Below are positions 26,680 to 35,551 of a DNA stretch of 64,000 nt, piece after piece. The translations under genes were made by a program, and so were the position numbers. Within the stretch, counting starts at the first letter, position 1; each line of letters begins with the position of its first letter. The notes beneath the pieces are model-generated. The model worked only from the letters and a program-made list of their open reading frames with translations, did no database searches and was not told the origin of the DNA. Source of the stretch: Gluconacetobacter takamatsuzukensis (GTDB lineage Bacteria > Pseudomonadota > Alphaproteobacteria > Acetobacterales > Acetobacteraceae); assembly GCF_014174275.1 (NCBI RefSeq), contig NZ_JABEQK010000005.1, positions 124,001 to 188,000 on the forward strand. Direction: 5' to 3'.

Positions 26680-27764
26680 TATTGTTCTCCCGGCCGGATG
26701 GCGGCCCTGCCGATGGCGCTGGTGGTATCCGGCTCTCCCGAGCGCAGGGTGAAGGAGCGGGCATAGACCGCCGAGCGCGCCGCCGGGATGGGGTCGTCGG
26801 ACGGTGCGATTCCTTCGGGCAGGATCAGCGGATCGTATGTGATCCCCTTGCAGGGGCCGCCATCCTCGCTCTCGGCCCGGTCCAGCGTCAGGGTGCCGGC
26901 GTCGATCTGCCGGCGGCCGGCAGGCCAAGGCACGGTGGGGTCGGCCGTGGCGTCCCCTGCCCCGCCGACGGTCACGATCAGGTGCCAGCGCAGCGGGCCC
27001 TGCGCCAGTGCGGCGATGAGATCGTGGAACAGGTAATCGCGGCCTGCGCCCTGCCCCGCCGGAAGGCTGGCCGGCTGATCGGGGACCATGGCCCATCGCA
27101 CGGCGGTTGCCGTTCCGCCGGTGTTCACGAAGGTGAAGCTGTCGAGGCTGTTATAGGTATCGTTCGCGAAACCCGAGGTCAGCGGGCGGGCTTTCAGCAG
27201 CGCCAATGCCTGCTGCGTTTCGGGATGGTGGGCCAGGAAGGCGCCCATGCGGGCCGGATCGGGGTGGTGCGTTTGCGGATCTGGGCGCGAGGCGAGCAGG
27301 AAATCGTTGAAATCTTTCGCGTTGCGCACGGGAAAGACGGGGATGTCGTTGATGCCCATGCGCCATTCGCCGCCATGCGCGGGCATGATCCTGAGAGCCA
27401 GGCTGCGGACTTTCTCCGGTGCGTCATCCTGGAAGGGCATGCCACCGGCCAGGGCGAACCGGCCGACGACCGGCGAGCGCACCATGGCGAAGAGCGGGGC
27501 GCGGGAAAGCGGGGTCGCGTTTCCGCTTCCCTCGAACCAGCCCGTCACGCAGAGGCCCTTGGCATGATTGCGCCGGAAGCCCGGATGCGGGCCGTCCACC
27601 ATGCGGAAGGTGCGCATGAACGTGCCCGACGTCAGGCGGCCCGGGGTCAGCCATCCCGCCGCCAGGGCGAAGGCGAGCGCGAGCAGGCCGGGTGCCGCGC
27701 ACATGGCCGCCGCGCGGAGCCATCCTCCTTTTTCCGCCAGTCTCTCGCGTATCAGACTCATCAT
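26679..27764 (-). CDS. srpA: catalase-related peroxidase (SrpA-like)
   Basis: A 361-residue heme protein of the minimal catalase group, with an N-terminal hydrophobic segment (about residues 16-36) that should export or anchor it in the periplasm. The distal catalytic His is in FRRNHAKGLCVTGWF. Other landmarks are VRSLALRIMP, GINDIPVFPVRNA and a likely proximal heme-ligand Tyr in ARSAVYARSFTLRSGE. Two ATGs occur in a row (27764, 27761). A frame 16 codons longer lacks signal character. It lies 91 bp downstream of ohrR on the same strand and overlaps the b561 gene, forming a peroxide-defence cluster with ohr. Confidence 0.88.
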   Translation of the reverse strand: MMSLIRERLAEKGGWLRAAAMCAAPGLLALAFALAAGWLTPGRLTSGTFMRTFRMVDGPHPGFRRNHAKGLCVTGWFEGSGNATPLSRAPLFAMVRSPVVGRFALAGGMPFQDDAPEKVRSLALRIMPAHGGEWRMGINDIPVFPVRNAKDFNDFLLASRPDPQTHHPDPARMGAFLAHHPETQQALALLKARPLTSGFANDTYNSLDSFTFVNTGGTATAVRWAMVPDQPASLPAGQGAGRDYLFHDLIAALAQGPLRWHLIVTVGGAGDATADPTVPWPAGRRQIDAGTLTLDRAESEDGGPCKGITYDPLILPEGIAPSDDPIPAARSAVYARSFTLRSGEPDTTSAIGRAAIRPGEQ

Positions 27765-27855
27765 GATGCGTGCATCCCTGCCATCCGGGGGCAAACGCCG
27801 GCGCGGGAGCATTATTCCGCGACGGGTAATTTATTTTTGTGGTGCCGCGCCCGAT

Positions 27856-28314
27856 CTATGGGCCGGCATTGTCCTTGTGCTGCTCGACCATATGGCGCAG
27901 CGCATCGATTTCGTCTTTCAGGCGCAGCAACTTCTCGAGCGAGAGGCCGGTCGCGCTGAGGACGCAAGCGGGGATGCCGGCAGCACGGTCGCGCATGGCA
28001 TGACCGGCCTCGGTCAGGGTGACGCGCACCTGGCGCTCATCCTGTCGGTCGCGCGTGCGGGCGACCAGGCCCGCGCCTTCCAGCCGCTTGAGCAGCGGGG
28101 TGAGGGTCGAACTGACCAGCGCCAGCTTCTCGCCGATCTGGCCCACCAGCAATCCGTCTTCCGCCCAGAGTACGGTCAGGACGAGATATTGCGGATAGGT
28201 CAGCCCCAGCGGTTCCAGCAACGGCTGATAAAGCCGGTTGAAGGCGTGCGAGGCCGCATAGAGCGAAAAGCACAGGAAATCCTCCACGCGCTGCGCGCTT
28301 ACCGTTTCGGTCAT
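27856..28314 (-). CDS. ohrR: OhrR, MarR-family organic peroxide sensor
   Basis: A 152-residue winged-helix repressor. The N-terminal FLCFSLYAASHAFNRLY carries the reactive Cys15 that is oxidised by organic hydroperoxides to release DNA. The helix-turn-helix region runs through LTVLWAEDGLLVGQIGEKLALVSSTLTPLLKRLE, and the wing is ARTRDRQDERQVRV. It is divergent from ohr, with two matching palindromes in between, so it should repress both ohr and itself. The downstream srpA-b561 pair may share its promoter. Confidence 0.95.
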   Translation of the reverse strand: MTETVSAQRVEDFLCFSLYAASHAFNRLYQPLLEPLGLTYPQYLVLTVLWAEDGLLVGQIGEKLALVSSTLTPLLKRLEGAGLVARTRDRQDERQVRVTLTEAGHAMRDRAAGIPACVLSATGLSLEKLLRLKDEIDALRHMVEQHKDNAGP

Positions 28315-28351
28315 GATGCCTTCGCTCCGACGGATGAAACGATCTTTTTAT

Positions 28352-28363
28352 ATCGTGCACAAT
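28352..28363. promoter_or_regulatory. OhrR operator, ohrR-proximal
   Basis: ATCGTGCACAAT, one mismatch from a perfect palindrome, embedded in the wider AT-rich TATATCGTGCACAATATA. It lies 38 bp upstream of ohrR, where TATATT/TATAAA (minus strand) could be its -10. The core GTGCAC repeats in the second site near ohr. Confidence 0.65.
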
Positions 28364-28424
28364 ATAATCGCTCATGCGTTTATCGCGGGCCTCGTAAGCA
28401 ATCTGGTATATATCCAACGATTAG

Positions 28425-28436
28425 ATCGTGCACGAT
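28425..28436. promoter_or_regulatory. OhrR operator, ohr-proximal
   Basis: ATCGTGCACGAT is a perfect 12-bp palindrome 65 bp upstream of ohr. Its centre is 73 bp (about seven helical turns) from the ohrR-proximal copy, so two dimers would sit on the same face of the DNA. Its position fits repression of the ohr promoter. Confidence 0.68.
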
Positions 28437-28500
28437 ATTTATGCCCGAGGCCAGCCCCTCTCGGGTAGTCCGGCCCACCCAATGCACAGGAACCGTAACC

Positions 28501-28929
28501 ATGTCCGTCAATATTCTCTATCGCACGCAGGCTCGCGCCACCGGTGGCCGTGATGGCAGCGCCGCCACGCTGGACGGCAGTTTCAGCGTGGCCCTTGCCA
28601 CCCCGAAGGAACTCGGCGGCGCGGGAGGTGCCGGGAATAACCCCGAACAGCTTTTCGCCGCCGGCTACGCCGCCTGCTTCCTCGGTGCCCTAAAATTCGT
28701 CGCCAGCCAGGGTGGAACGGCAAGGATTCCGGCCGATGCCTCCGTGACCTCGGAAGTGGGGATCGGTTCGCGCAGCGAGGGCGGATTCGGGCTGTCGGTT
28801 TCGCTCGCGGTCTCGCTTCCGGGCGTGGATCGGGCCGAGGCTGCGGCGCTGGTGGAAAAGGCGCATCAGGTCTGCCCGTATTCCAACGCGACGCGGGGCA
28901 ATATCGACGTGGCGCTTTCGGTCGTCTGA
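28501..28929 (+). CDS. ohr: organic hydroperoxide resistance peroxidase
   Basis: A 142-residue OsmC/Ohr-family thiol peroxidase that reduces organic and fatty-acid hydroperoxides using lipoylated proteins. The catalytic cysteines are Cys59 in YAACFLGAL and Cys125 in HQVCPYSNATRGN, with Glu50 and Arg17 as the usual active-site partners. Length is normal. It is transcribed away from ohrR under two palindromic operators. A hairpin (GGGTTCC at 28937-28943 with GGAACCC at 28962-28968) follows eight bases after the stop, without a T-run. Confidence 0.96.
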   Translation: MSVNILYRTQARATGGRDGSAATLDGSFSVALATPKELGGAGGAGNNPEQLFAAGYAACFLGALKFVASQGGTARIPADASVTSEVGIGSRSEGGFGLSVSLAVSLPGVDRAEAAALVEKAHQVCPYSNATRGNIDVALSVV

Positions 28930-28993
28930 ACAGAGAGGGTTCCTTGCCTGATGCCGGGCGAGGAACCCCTGGCCACCACGATCCGTTCAGACA

Positions 28994-29024
28994 TAAAAAA
29001 ACCCGGCCGCGAGGCCGGGTCTTT
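28994..29024. terminator. bidirectional intrinsic terminator between ohr and the alpha operon
   Basis: ACCCGGCC (29001-29008), loop GCGA, GGCCGGGT (29013-29020). On the minus strand the stem is followed by a run of T (complement of 28995-29000), a strong terminator for rplQ. On the plus strand CTTTTC follows, a weaker one for ohr. Confidence 0.9.
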
Positions 29025-29047
29025 TCATGAAGCCTGGGGCGTCGAAC

Positions 29048-29473
29048 TTACGCCGCCAGCCCTTCGTCCGAAACGACTTCCGGACGCGGGCCGCTATCCT
29101 GGCCCTTGGCGGACACATCGCGGTCCACCAGTTCGATCACCGCCATGTCGGCGGCATCGCCGTGGCGGATACCCGCGCGCAGGACGCGGATATAGCCGCC
29201 GCTGCGGGCCTTGTAGCGATCGGCCACGGCCGCGAACAGCTTGGAGACGATCACGTCGTCACGGAGCTGCGCATAGGCCTGACGGCGGGCGTGCAGATCG
29301 CCGCGCTTGCCGAGTGTGATCAGCTTCTCGACCACAGGGCGAAGTTCCTTCGCCTTGGGCAGAGTCGTGGTGATCTGCTCGTGCTTGATCAGCGCGACAG
29401 CCATGTTGCGGAACATGGCGGCGCGATGAGTGGAGGTAACGCCGAGCTTCCGGCCGGCAACACCGTGACGCAT
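29048..29473 (-). CDS. rplQ: 50S ribosomal protein L17
   Basis: A 141-residue large-subunit protein near the tunnel exit. [11 protein letters not shown] and [10 protein letters not shown] at the N-terminus and the [23 protein letters not shown] core are diagnostic. The last 20 residues are an acidic, Gly-rich extension common in alphaproteobacteria. It is the last gene of the alpha operon, 24 bp after rpoA, and is followed by a strong terminator. Confidence 0.97.
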   Translation of the reverse strand: MRHGVAGRKLGVTSTHRAAMFRNMAVALIKHEQITTTLPKAKELRPVVEKLITLGKRGDLHARRQAYAQLRDDVIVSKLFAAVADRYKARSGGYIRVLRAGIRHGDAADMAVIELVDRDVSAKGQDSGPRPEVVSDEGLAA

Positions 29474-29497
29474 GATAAAGTCTTCCTGTCTTTCCGG

Positions 29498-30517
29498 TCA
29501 GAAGGGCTCGTCGAGCCTCTTGGCCAGGTCTTCGATATTTTCCGGCGGCCAGGCCGGCACGTTCATACCAAGAGAGAGCCCCATGGAGGTCAGGACTTCC
29601 TTGATCTCGTTCAGGGACTTGCGGCCGAAATTCGGCGTCCGCAGCATCTCCTGCTCGGTCTTCTGCACCAGATCGCCAATATAGACGATATTGTCGTTCT
29701 TCAGGCAGTTGGCACTGCGGACCGACAGTTCCAGTTCGTCGACCTTGCGCAGCAGGTTCCGATTGAACGGCAGGTCGTCCTGCGGCTCTTCGGTCCGGAC
29801 CGGGCGCGGCTCGTCGAAATTGATGAACAGCTGGAGCTGGTCCTGAAGGATCCGGGCGGCCAGGGCCACCGCATCCTCGGGCGTCACCGCGCCGTTCGTC
29901 TCGACCGTCAGCAGAAGCCGGTCATAGTCGGTCACCTGCCCCACGCGGGTCGGCTCGACCTTGTAGGACACGCGCTGCACCGGCGAGTAGATGGCGTCCA
30001 CCGGAATCAGGCCGATCGGCGCATCCTCGGGGCGGTTGGCCGCCGCGGGGACGTAGCCCTTGCCGAGATTGACGGTGAATTCCATCCCGAACTTCACGCC
30101 CTCGTCGAGGGTGCAGATCACGAGATCGGGGTTCATCACCTCGATATCGTGGCCGGTCTGGATCTGGCCCGCGCGCACTTCGCCCGGCCCGGTGGCCGTC
30201 AGCACCATGCGCTTCGGGCCCTCGCCATGCATCCGCAGCGCGAGCTGCTTGATGTTCAGCACGATGTCCGTCACGTCCTCGCGGACGCCGGCCACCGACG
30301 AGAACTCATGCAGCACGCCGTCGATCTGGATCGCCGTCACCGCCGCCCCCTGCAGGGAGGACAGCAGCACGCGCCGGATGGCATTGCCGAGCGTCATGCC
30401 GAAGCCACGCTCGAGGGGTTCCGCCACCACAGTCGCTGTGCGCAACGGCTGCCCGCCCGGCTCGACTTCCAGCTTCTCCGGCTTGATCAGAGATTGCCAG
30501 TTTTTCTGGAGGACCAA
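29498..30517 (-). CDS. rpoA: RNA polymerase alpha subunit
   Basis: A 339-residue subunit that starts RNA polymerase assembly as a dimer and contacts upstream promoter DNA and activators. The N-terminal domain (about 1-235) contains [22 protein letters not shown]. The C-terminal domain carries the helix-hairpin-helix DNA-binding pattern around [14 protein letters not shown] and [12 protein letters not shown]. Length is typical. It is encoded downstream of rpsK across a 120-bp gap with two hairpins. Confidence 0.98.
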   Translation of the reverse strand: MVLQKNWQSLIKPEKLEVEPGGQPLRTATVVAEPLERGFGMTLGNAIRRVLLSSLQGAAVTAIQIDGVLHEFSSVAGVREDVTDIVLNIKQLALRMHGEGPKRMVLTATGPGEVRAGQIQTGHDIEVMNPDLVICTLDEGVKFGMEFTVNLGKGYVPAAANRPEDAPIGLIPVDAIYSPVQRVSYKVEPTRVGQVTDYDRLLLTVETNGAVTPEDAVALAARILQDQLQLFINFDEPRPVRTEEPQDDLPFNRNLLRKVDELELSVRSANCLKNDNIVYIGDLVQKTEQEMLRTPNFGRKSLNEIKEVLTSMGLSLGMNVPAWPPENIEDLAKRLDEPF

Positions 30518-30556
30518 GGTGATGGCCTTTCAAAACTGATCTGCACCAAGGCAGAT

Positions 30557-30616
30557 GGCACCCGCGCGAACGGGTGCCGGATGACACTCAACCCCGCTGG
30601 CACAAAGGCCGGCGGG
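30557..30616 (-). promoter_or_regulatory. two tandem hairpins between rpsK and rpoA
   Basis: GGCACCCG (30557-30564) pairs with CGGGTGCC (30571-30578), and CCCGCTGGC (30593-30601) pairs, with one G-U, with GCCGGCGGG (30608-30616). Neither has a T-run. They may adjust the rpoA to ribosomal protein ratio by attenuation or RNA processing. Confidence 0.45.
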
Positions 30617-30637
30617 AAACGAATCCGAGCCTGACGA

Positions 30638-31030
30638 TCAGACGCGACGGCGCTTGCGCGGACGGCAGCCGTTGTGCGGCACCGGCGTCATGTCGCGGAT
30701 CGAGGTGATCGAGAACCCGACCGCCTGCAGCGCGCGCAGTGCGCTCTCGCGCCCCGAACCCGGACCCGACACTTCGATCTCCAGCGTCTCCATGCCGTGC
30801 TCGCGCGCCTTGCGGCCTGCATCCTCGGCCGCGACCTGGGCCGCGTACGGGGTGGATTTGCGCGAGCCCTTGAAGCCCTGGGCACCAGCGGAAGACCACG
30901 CGATCGCGTTGCCCTGGGCATCGGAGATCGTGATCATCGTGTTGTTGAAGGTGGAGAGCACATGCGCCACCCCCGAGATAATGTTCTTCCGCTCTTTCTT
31001 CCGAATACGCGGAGCAGCAGCCTTCGCCAT
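30638..31030 (-). CDS. rpsK: 30S ribosomal protein S11
   Basis: A 130-residue platform protein that contacts mRNA in the exit region with S7. [15 protein letters not shown] and the basic C-terminus [13 protein letters not shown] are diagnostic. The first dozen residues ([14 protein letters not shown]) are a basic tail. It lies 105 bp downstream of rpsM in the alpha operon. There is no rpsD here, as is usual in alphaproteobacteria. Confidence 0.98.
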   Translation of the reverse strand: MAKAAAPRIRKKERKNIISGVAHVLSTFNNTMITISDAQGNAIAWSSAGAQGFKGSRKSTPYAAQVAAEDAGRKAREHGMETLEIEVSGPGSGRESALRALQAVGFSITSIRDMTPVPHNGCRPRKRRRV

Positions 31031-31135
31031 AGTCTTCCTGGTCCTGTCTGTTCATCAACGCGCGCCGCGCCGGATGCCCCTGGAAAATCGTGACCGGGGG
31101 CGCCCGGCACTGGCCGCGAATGCGGCTGGAGCCGC

Positions 31136-31513
31136 TTAGCGGGTAGCCTTCTTCTTGCCGGCGATCGCCACCGCCTTGCCCTTGCGGGTACGGGCGTTGG
31201 TGTGCGTCCGCTGGCCGCGAACCGGAAGACCGCGACGGTGACGCAGGCCACGGTAGCAGCCCAGGTCCATCAGACGCTTGATGTTCATCGCCACTTCGCG
31301 ACGAAGATCGCCTTCGACCCGGTATTCGCTGTCGATCAGCTCGCGGATCTTCAGGATCTCGTCGTCCGACAGCTCGTTCACCCGGCGCTCGGCCGGAATC
31401 TCGAGCTGCTGGCAGATCTGCTCGGCCTTGGTCGGGCCAATGCCATAAATATAACGCAGGCCAATCGTCACCCGCTTGTTGGTTGGGATGTTCACGCCGG
31501 CAATACGCGCCAC
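31136..31513 (-). CDS. rpsM: 30S ribosomal protein S13
   Basis: A 125-residue head protein that bridges to the large subunit and touches P-site tRNA with its C-terminal tail. [23 protein letters not shown] and the basic [16 protein letters not shown] motif identify it. It is the first gene of the alpha group here. A sigma-70-type promoter sits about 190 bp upstream. Confidence 0.98.
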   Translation of the reverse strand: MARIAGVNIPTNKRVTIGLRYIYGIGPTKAEQICQQLEIPAERRVNELSDDEILKIRELIDSEYRVEGDLRREVAMNIKRLMDLGCYRGLRHRRGLPVRGQRTHTNARTRKGKAVAIAGKKKATR

Positions 31514-31692
31514 GCCACTTACTCCTCGTCCGCCCGCGTCACTCGGGCCCTAAAGATCGTCGCCGGGGCTTTTCCACACCACCGGCTAGCCGGAGCGTCG
31601 TGAACGTGCCGGCACCGCCGGTCAACCCCATCATCAATCGGATTCGTGATCTCTGCCCTTCGTGCCACGCGGACACGGGAGCCGATACCTTG

Positions 31693-31729
31693 AGGGCGCG
31701 CAATATACCCGCGCGCCCTTGAGAGTCAA
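31693..31729 (-). promoter_or_regulatory. promoter of the alpha operon, overlapped by an inverted repeat
   Basis: On the minus strand TTGACT (31729-31724), a 16-bp spacer and TATATT (31707-31702) form a good sigma-70 promoter just after the adk stop. An inverted repeat AGGGCGCGC (31693-31701) and GCGCGCCCT (31711-31719) brackets the -10 box. It would give rpsM-rpsK-rpoA-rplQ their own transcript with a leader of about 180 bases. Confidence 0.6.
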
Positions 31730-31739
31730 TGAATAACGA

Positions 31740-32399
31740 TCACTTTTTCGTGATGTTATCCATGATTTTGAAGACCTGCTCGGTCACCTTGTCGATGTCG
31801 GCCATGCCGTCCACCGGGTACAGGCGGCCTTCGGCCTCGTAATACGGCAGGATAGGCGCCGTCTGCTCGCGATAGGCCGCCAGGCGGGCCGCAACGGTCT
31901 CTCGCCGGTCGTCCTCGCGGCGGACGAAATAATGCCCGCCACAGACGTCGCAGGTGCCCTCGACCTTCGGCTTCTTGAACAGGTCGTTATACCCTGCCCC
32001 GCAGGTGCCGCAGGTGAAGCGGCCCGCGATCCGGTCCGCCAGCGCGTTTTCATCGACCTCGAGAAACAGCACGACGTCGATTCGCGCCCCGCGCCGCTTC
32101 AGCATCGAATCCAGCGCCGCCGCCTGGCCCGCCGTCCGGGGGAATCCATCGAGGATGAATCCCTTGGCGCAATCGGGCTGGGCGATGCGCGATTCGAGCA
32201 TCGCGATGATCACGTCATCGGGAACGAGCTGCCCCGAATCCATCAGCGCCTTTGCTTCCTGGCCGATCGGAGTCCCTGCCGCCACCTCGGCGCGCAGCAT
32301 GTCCCCCGTCGAGATCTGCGCGATGCCGTAACGCGCTTCCAGCCGCTTGGACTGGGTTCCCTTGCCGGCCCCGGGAGGGCCCAGAAATATGACGTTCAC
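31740..32399 (-). CDS. adk: adenylate kinase
   Basis: A 219-residue enzyme for ATP + AMP = 2 ADP. The start is GTG, giving the N-terminus MNVIFLGPPGAGKGT with the P-loop. The lid has a zinc-type C-x2-C-x16-C-x2-C motif (CGTC...CDVC), found in Gram-positives and some proteobacteria but not in E. coli. GFPRT and DRRE motifs are present. The GTG overlaps the secY stop as GTGA, so translation is coupled. The secY-adk pair is the common end of the spc operon. Confidence 0.96.
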   Translation of the reverse strand: MNVIFLGPPGAGKGTQSKRLEARYGIAQISTGDMLRAEVAAGTPIGQEAKALMDSGQLVPDDVIIAMLESRIAQPDCAKGFILDGFPRTAGQAAALDSMLKRRGARIDVVLFLEVDENALADRIAGRFTCGTCGAGYNDLFKKPKVEGTCDVCGGHYFVRREDDRRETVAARLAAYREQTAPILPYYEAEGRLYPVDGMADIDKVTEQVFKIMDNITKK

Positions 32400-33742
32400 C
32401 GACCTCTGCCTTTCCCACGCGCCCGCCGCATCAGCCCCTGGTACTGGTGAGCCACCAGGTGGGACTGGATCTGCGTCACGGTGTCGATGGTTACCGACAC
32501 GATAATGATCAAGCTCGTGCCGCCGAAATAGAACGGCACGTTGTAGTGACTGATCAGGACCTGCGGCAGCAGACACACCGCCACCAGGTAGGCGGCGCCG
32601 ATGGTCGTCAGCCGGGTCAGGATCCGGTCGAAATAGGCCGCCGTGTTCGCACCCGGGCGGATGCCCGGGATGAAGCCGCCCTGCTTGCGCAGGTTATCCG
32701 CCGTTTCCTGCGGGTTGAACGTCACCGCCGCGTAGAAATACGAGAAGAAGACGATCATGGCCGCATAGAACAGCATGTAAAGCGGCTGGCCCTGCCCCAG
32801 TTCCTGCCCCAGGAACGAAAGCCACCCGGGCATCGACGCGCTGTTCATGAAACCCGCGATCGTCACCGGAATCAGCAGCACCGAGGAGGCGAAGATCGGC
32901 GGAATCACGCCGGCCGTGTTCACCTTCAGCGGCATGTGCGTCGAGTCGCCGCCATAGATGCGCTGGCCGACCTGCCGCTTGGGATACTGGATCACCACCC
33001 GGCGCTGCGCCTGCTCCATGAAGACGATGAAGGCGATGGTCACCGCCGCCAGCACCAGGAACACCAGCACGAAGAACGGCGACAGGGCGCCCGTGTAGCC
33101 GAGCTGGAACAGGCTGGCCAGGGCGTGGGGGAGGTTGGCGACGATACCGGCGAAGATGATCAGCGAAATGCCGTTGCCTACCCCGCGCGAGGTGATCTGC
33201 TCGCCCAGCCACATCAGGAACATCGTGCCGCCCAGCAGCGTCACCACGCAGGACACGATGAAGAACATGCCCGGCGCGATCACCGCCGAACCGGCGGCGC
33301 TGTGCATGTTCTCCAGCCCCACCGCGATGCCGTAGGCCTGGAACAGCGCGATCAGCACCGTCAGGTAGCGGGTATATTCGTTGAGCTTGCGCCGCCCCTG
33401 CTCGCCTTCCTTCTTGAGGTTTTCGAGCGAGGGAATCGCCGAGGACATCAGCTGCACGATGATCGAGGCACTGATATACGGCATGATGTTCAGGGCGAAG
33501 ACGGTCATGCGACCGAGCGCGCCGCCGGTGAACATGTCGAACATTCCCAGGATACCGCCCTGGTGCTGTGCCAGAAGCTGGCCCATGACCGTCGCGTCGA
33601 CGCCGGGAACCGGAATGTAGGTACCCAGGCGGTAGACGATCAGCGCCCCCAGGGTGAACCAGATTCGTTTCTTCAGTTCCGTCGCGTTGGCGAAGGAGCT
33701 GAAATTCAGATTGGCAGCCAGCTGCTCGGCCGCGGAGGCCAT
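32396..33742 (-). CDS. secY: SecY protein translocase channel
   Basis: A 448-residue inner-membrane protein with ten predicted helices that forms the Sec pore with SecE and SecG. Landmarks are the N-terminal RIWFTLGALIVYRLGTYIPVPGVD, the plug region, YAAVTFNPQETADNLRKQGGF-type loop and the basic C-terminus (RRARGKGRGR). The start is the first ATG after the rplO-secY gap. secE is not in the window, although it usually stands before rplK. Confidence 0.98.
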   Translation of the reverse strand: MASAAEQLAANLNFSSFANATELKKRIWFTLGALIVYRLGTYIPVPGVDATVMGQLLAQHQGGILGMFDMFTGGALGRMTVFALNIMPYISASIIVQLMSSAIPSLENLKKEGEQGRRKLNEYTRYLTVLIALFQAYGIAVGLENMHSAAGSAVIAPGMFFIVSCVVTLLGGTMFLMWLGEQITSRGVGNGISLIIFAGIVANLPHALASLFQLGYTGALSPFFVLVFLVLAAVTIAFIVFMEQAQRRVVIQYPKRQVGQRIYGGDSTHMPLKVNTAGVIPPIFASSVLLIPVTIAGFMNSASMPGWLSFLGQELGQGQPLYMLFYAAMIVFFSYFYAAVTFNPQETADNLRKQGGFIPGIRPGANTAAYFDRILTRLTTIGAAYLVAVCLLPQVLISHYNVPFYFGGTSLIIIVSVTIDTVTQIQSHLVAHQYQGLMRRARGKGRGR

Positions 33743-33827
33743 GCGCCCGTCCCTTTCAACAACAACAGCGTCGCCGCACGAAACGGGACGCTGTCATGAC
33801 AGATCTGCAAAGAGTGTAAGGCGTCGG

Positions 33828-33915
33828 CTTGCGCGAGCGCAAGAGACAACGCCGGCGGCGCGCATCCCGCAGGATGGCGCCGGCCCGGGATGGCATGCCA
33901 GGCATGCCATCCCGG
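33828..33915 (-). promoter_or_regulatory. two strong hairpins between rplO and secY
   Basis: A perfect 15-bp stem with a one-base loop spans 33885-33915 (CCGGGATGGCATGCC, A, GGCATGCCATCCCGG), nine bases after the rplO stop. A second perfect stem, CTTGCGC/GCGCAAG, lies at 33828-33843. Neither is followed by a T-run on the minus strand. The 181-bp gap is exceptional in an otherwise tight operon, so these stems probably lower or protect secY mRNA. Confidence 0.6.
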
Positions 33916-33923
33916 AAGCGTCA

Positions 33924-34415
33924 TTATGCCGAAGCCGTGGCCTCGTCATGCGCCGCCTTGGCAACCCGAACGGTGCCGCCGGCCTTCTCGACCGCCGCGA
34001 TCGCGGTGGCGGAGGCGCCGGAGACCTCGATGGTCACGGCGCGGGCGAGTTCGCCCTTCGCCAGCAGGCGGACGCCGGCGAACTTGCCGGAGCCGACCAG
34101 GCCGGCCGCGCGCAGCACATCCTCGGTCACGGTCGCGCCGGCGTCGATCTTGCCGGCCTCGATCGCCTGGTCCAGCGCGCCCAGATTCACCGGGGCGAAG
34201 ACCTTGCGGAAGATGTTCTTGAAGCCGCGCTTCGGCAGACGGCGATACAGCGGGAGCTGACCACCCTCGAAACCGTTGAGGGACACGCCCTCACGCGCCT
34301 TCTGGCCCTTCACGCCCTTGCCCGACGTCTTGCCCTTGCCGGACCCGATGCCGCGACCCAGACGCTTCTTGCGATAACGCGAGCCCGCGTTATCGCGCAG
34401 TTCGTTGAGGTTCAT
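33924..34415 (-). CDS. rplO: 50S ribosomal protein L15
   Basis: A 163-residue, mostly late-assembly large-subunit protein. [18 protein letters not shown], the [15 protein letters not shown] loop and [18 protein letters not shown] are diagnostic. Its ATG is one base from the stop of rpmD. The C-terminal 20 residues ([15 protein letters not shown]) extend slightly beyond the family norm. Confidence 0.97.
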   Translation of the reverse strand: MNLNELRDNAGSRYRKKRLGRGIGSGKGKTSGKGVKGQKAREGVSLNGFEGGQLPLYRRLPKRGFKNIFRKVFAPVNLGALDQAIEAGKIDAGATVTEDVLRAAGLVGSGKFAGVRLLAKGELARAVTIEVSGASATAIAAVEKAGGTVRVAKAAHDEATASA

Positions 34416-34416
34416 C

Positions 34417-34602
34417 TCAATCCTCCACCTTCACGAGGTGGGCCACCTTGGTGATCATGCCGCGAACCGAAGGCGTATCCTCCAGTTCCCGCGTGCGGCC
34501 GATCTTGTTCAGGCCCAGCCCGACCAGCGTCGCCTGCTGGCCCGGCTTGCGGCCGTTGCCCGACGCCACCTGCGTGACGCGGACGGTCTTGCCCTCAGAC
34601 AT
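34417..34602 (-). CDS. rpmD: 50S ribosomal protein L30
   Basis: A 61-residue protein of the large-subunit surface. [31 protein letters not shown] and the [15 protein letters not shown] ending are typical; not all bacteria keep this gene. Its start lies inside rpsE (8-bp overlap), indicating coupled translation. Confidence 0.96.
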   Translation of the reverse strand: MSEGKTVRVTQVASGNGRKPGQQATLVGLGLNKIGRTRELEDTPSVRGMITKVAHLVKVED

Positions 34603-35173
34603 CGGCGCTCACCTCCGCGGCACCGGCCACCTCACGGCGACCCAGGATGTCGGAGACCTTCTTGCCGCGACGGTTGGCAACCGAACGCGGGCTGGCGCAA
34701 CGCTCCAGCGCATCGAAGGTCGCCTTGACCATGTTGTGCGGGTTCCGGGTCCCGAGCGACTTGGCCACCACGTCGTTGATGCCCAGGCTCTCGAACACGG
34801 CGCGCATCGGGCCACCGGCGATGATGCCCGTGCCGGCGTCGGCCGAACGGAGCACCACCTTGCCGGCGCCGAAATGACCGGCGACGTCGTGATGGAGGGT
34901 ACGGCCCTCCTTCATCGGGACGCGGATCATCGCGCGCTTCGCACGCTCGGTCGCCTTGCGGATCGCCTCGGGCACCTCGCGGGCCTTGCCGGCGCCGTAG
35001 CCGACACGACCCTTCTGGTCACCCACCACGACGAGCGCGGCAAAGGCGAAGCGACGGCCGCCCTTTACGACCTTCGCCACACGGTTGATCGTGACCAGCT
35101 TGTCGACGAGATCGTCGCCCTCGCGGTCACGCTCGCGGCCACCCCGGCCGCCTTCTCTCGGTTCACGTGCCAT
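34595..35173 (-). CDS. rpsE: 30S ribosomal protein S5
   Basis: A 192-residue protein at the mRNA entry site that helps decoding fidelity. A charged N-terminal tail ([14 protein letters not shown]) precedes [21 protein letters not shown] and FAALVVVGD; the [12 protein letters not shown] and AGGPMRAV segments follow. The wild-type Arg/Gly pattern of the fidelity loop (GRRFAF) is kept. Confidence 0.97.
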   Translation of the reverse strand: MAREPREGGRGGRERDREGDDLVDKLVTINRVAKVVKGGRRFAFAALVVVGDQKGRVGYGAGKAREVPEAIRKATERAKRAMIRVPMKEGRTLHHDVAGHFGAGKVVLRSADAGTGIIAGGPMRAVFESLGINDVVAKSLGTRNPHNMVKATFDALERCASPRSVANRRGKKVSDILGRREVAGAAEVSADV

Positions 35174-35188
35174 TGCGTGCCCCTTTCC

Positions 35189-35551
35189 TCAGAAGGCGAG
35201 ACCACCCTCGCGGGCAGCCTCCGCCAGGGCCTTGATACGCCCATGATACAGATACGAACCGCGGTCGAAAACGACCTGGGTCACACCGGCCGCAACCGCG
35301 CGCTCGGCAACCAGCTTGCCGACCGCGATCGCCGCGTCGGAATCGGCGCCGGTCTTCAGCTGCTCGCGCAGCGCCTTGTCCAGGCTCGAAGCGGCGGCAA
35401 GCGTACGCCCGGCGGCATCGTCGATGACCTGGGCGTAGATGTTCTTGCCTGACCGGAACACCGACAGGCGCGGACGCCCGCCGCCCTTGCGGCGAAGCTG
35501 GAAGCGCAGACGCTGACGCCGACGCTCCCGCAGATCCTGCTGCGTGCTCAT
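35189..35551 (-). CDS. rplR: 50S ribosomal protein L18
   Basis: A 120-residue 5S rRNA-binding protein of the central protuberance. [26 protein letters not shown] and [28 protein letters not shown] are diagnostic. Its ATG shares one base with the rplF stop (TAATG). Confidence 0.97.
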   Translation of the reverse strand: MSTQQDLRERRRQRLRFQLRRKGGGRPRLSVFRSGKNIYAQVIDDAAGRTLAAASSLDKALREQLKTGADSDAAIAVGKLVAERAVAAGVTQVVFDRGSYLYHGRIKALAEAAREGGLAF

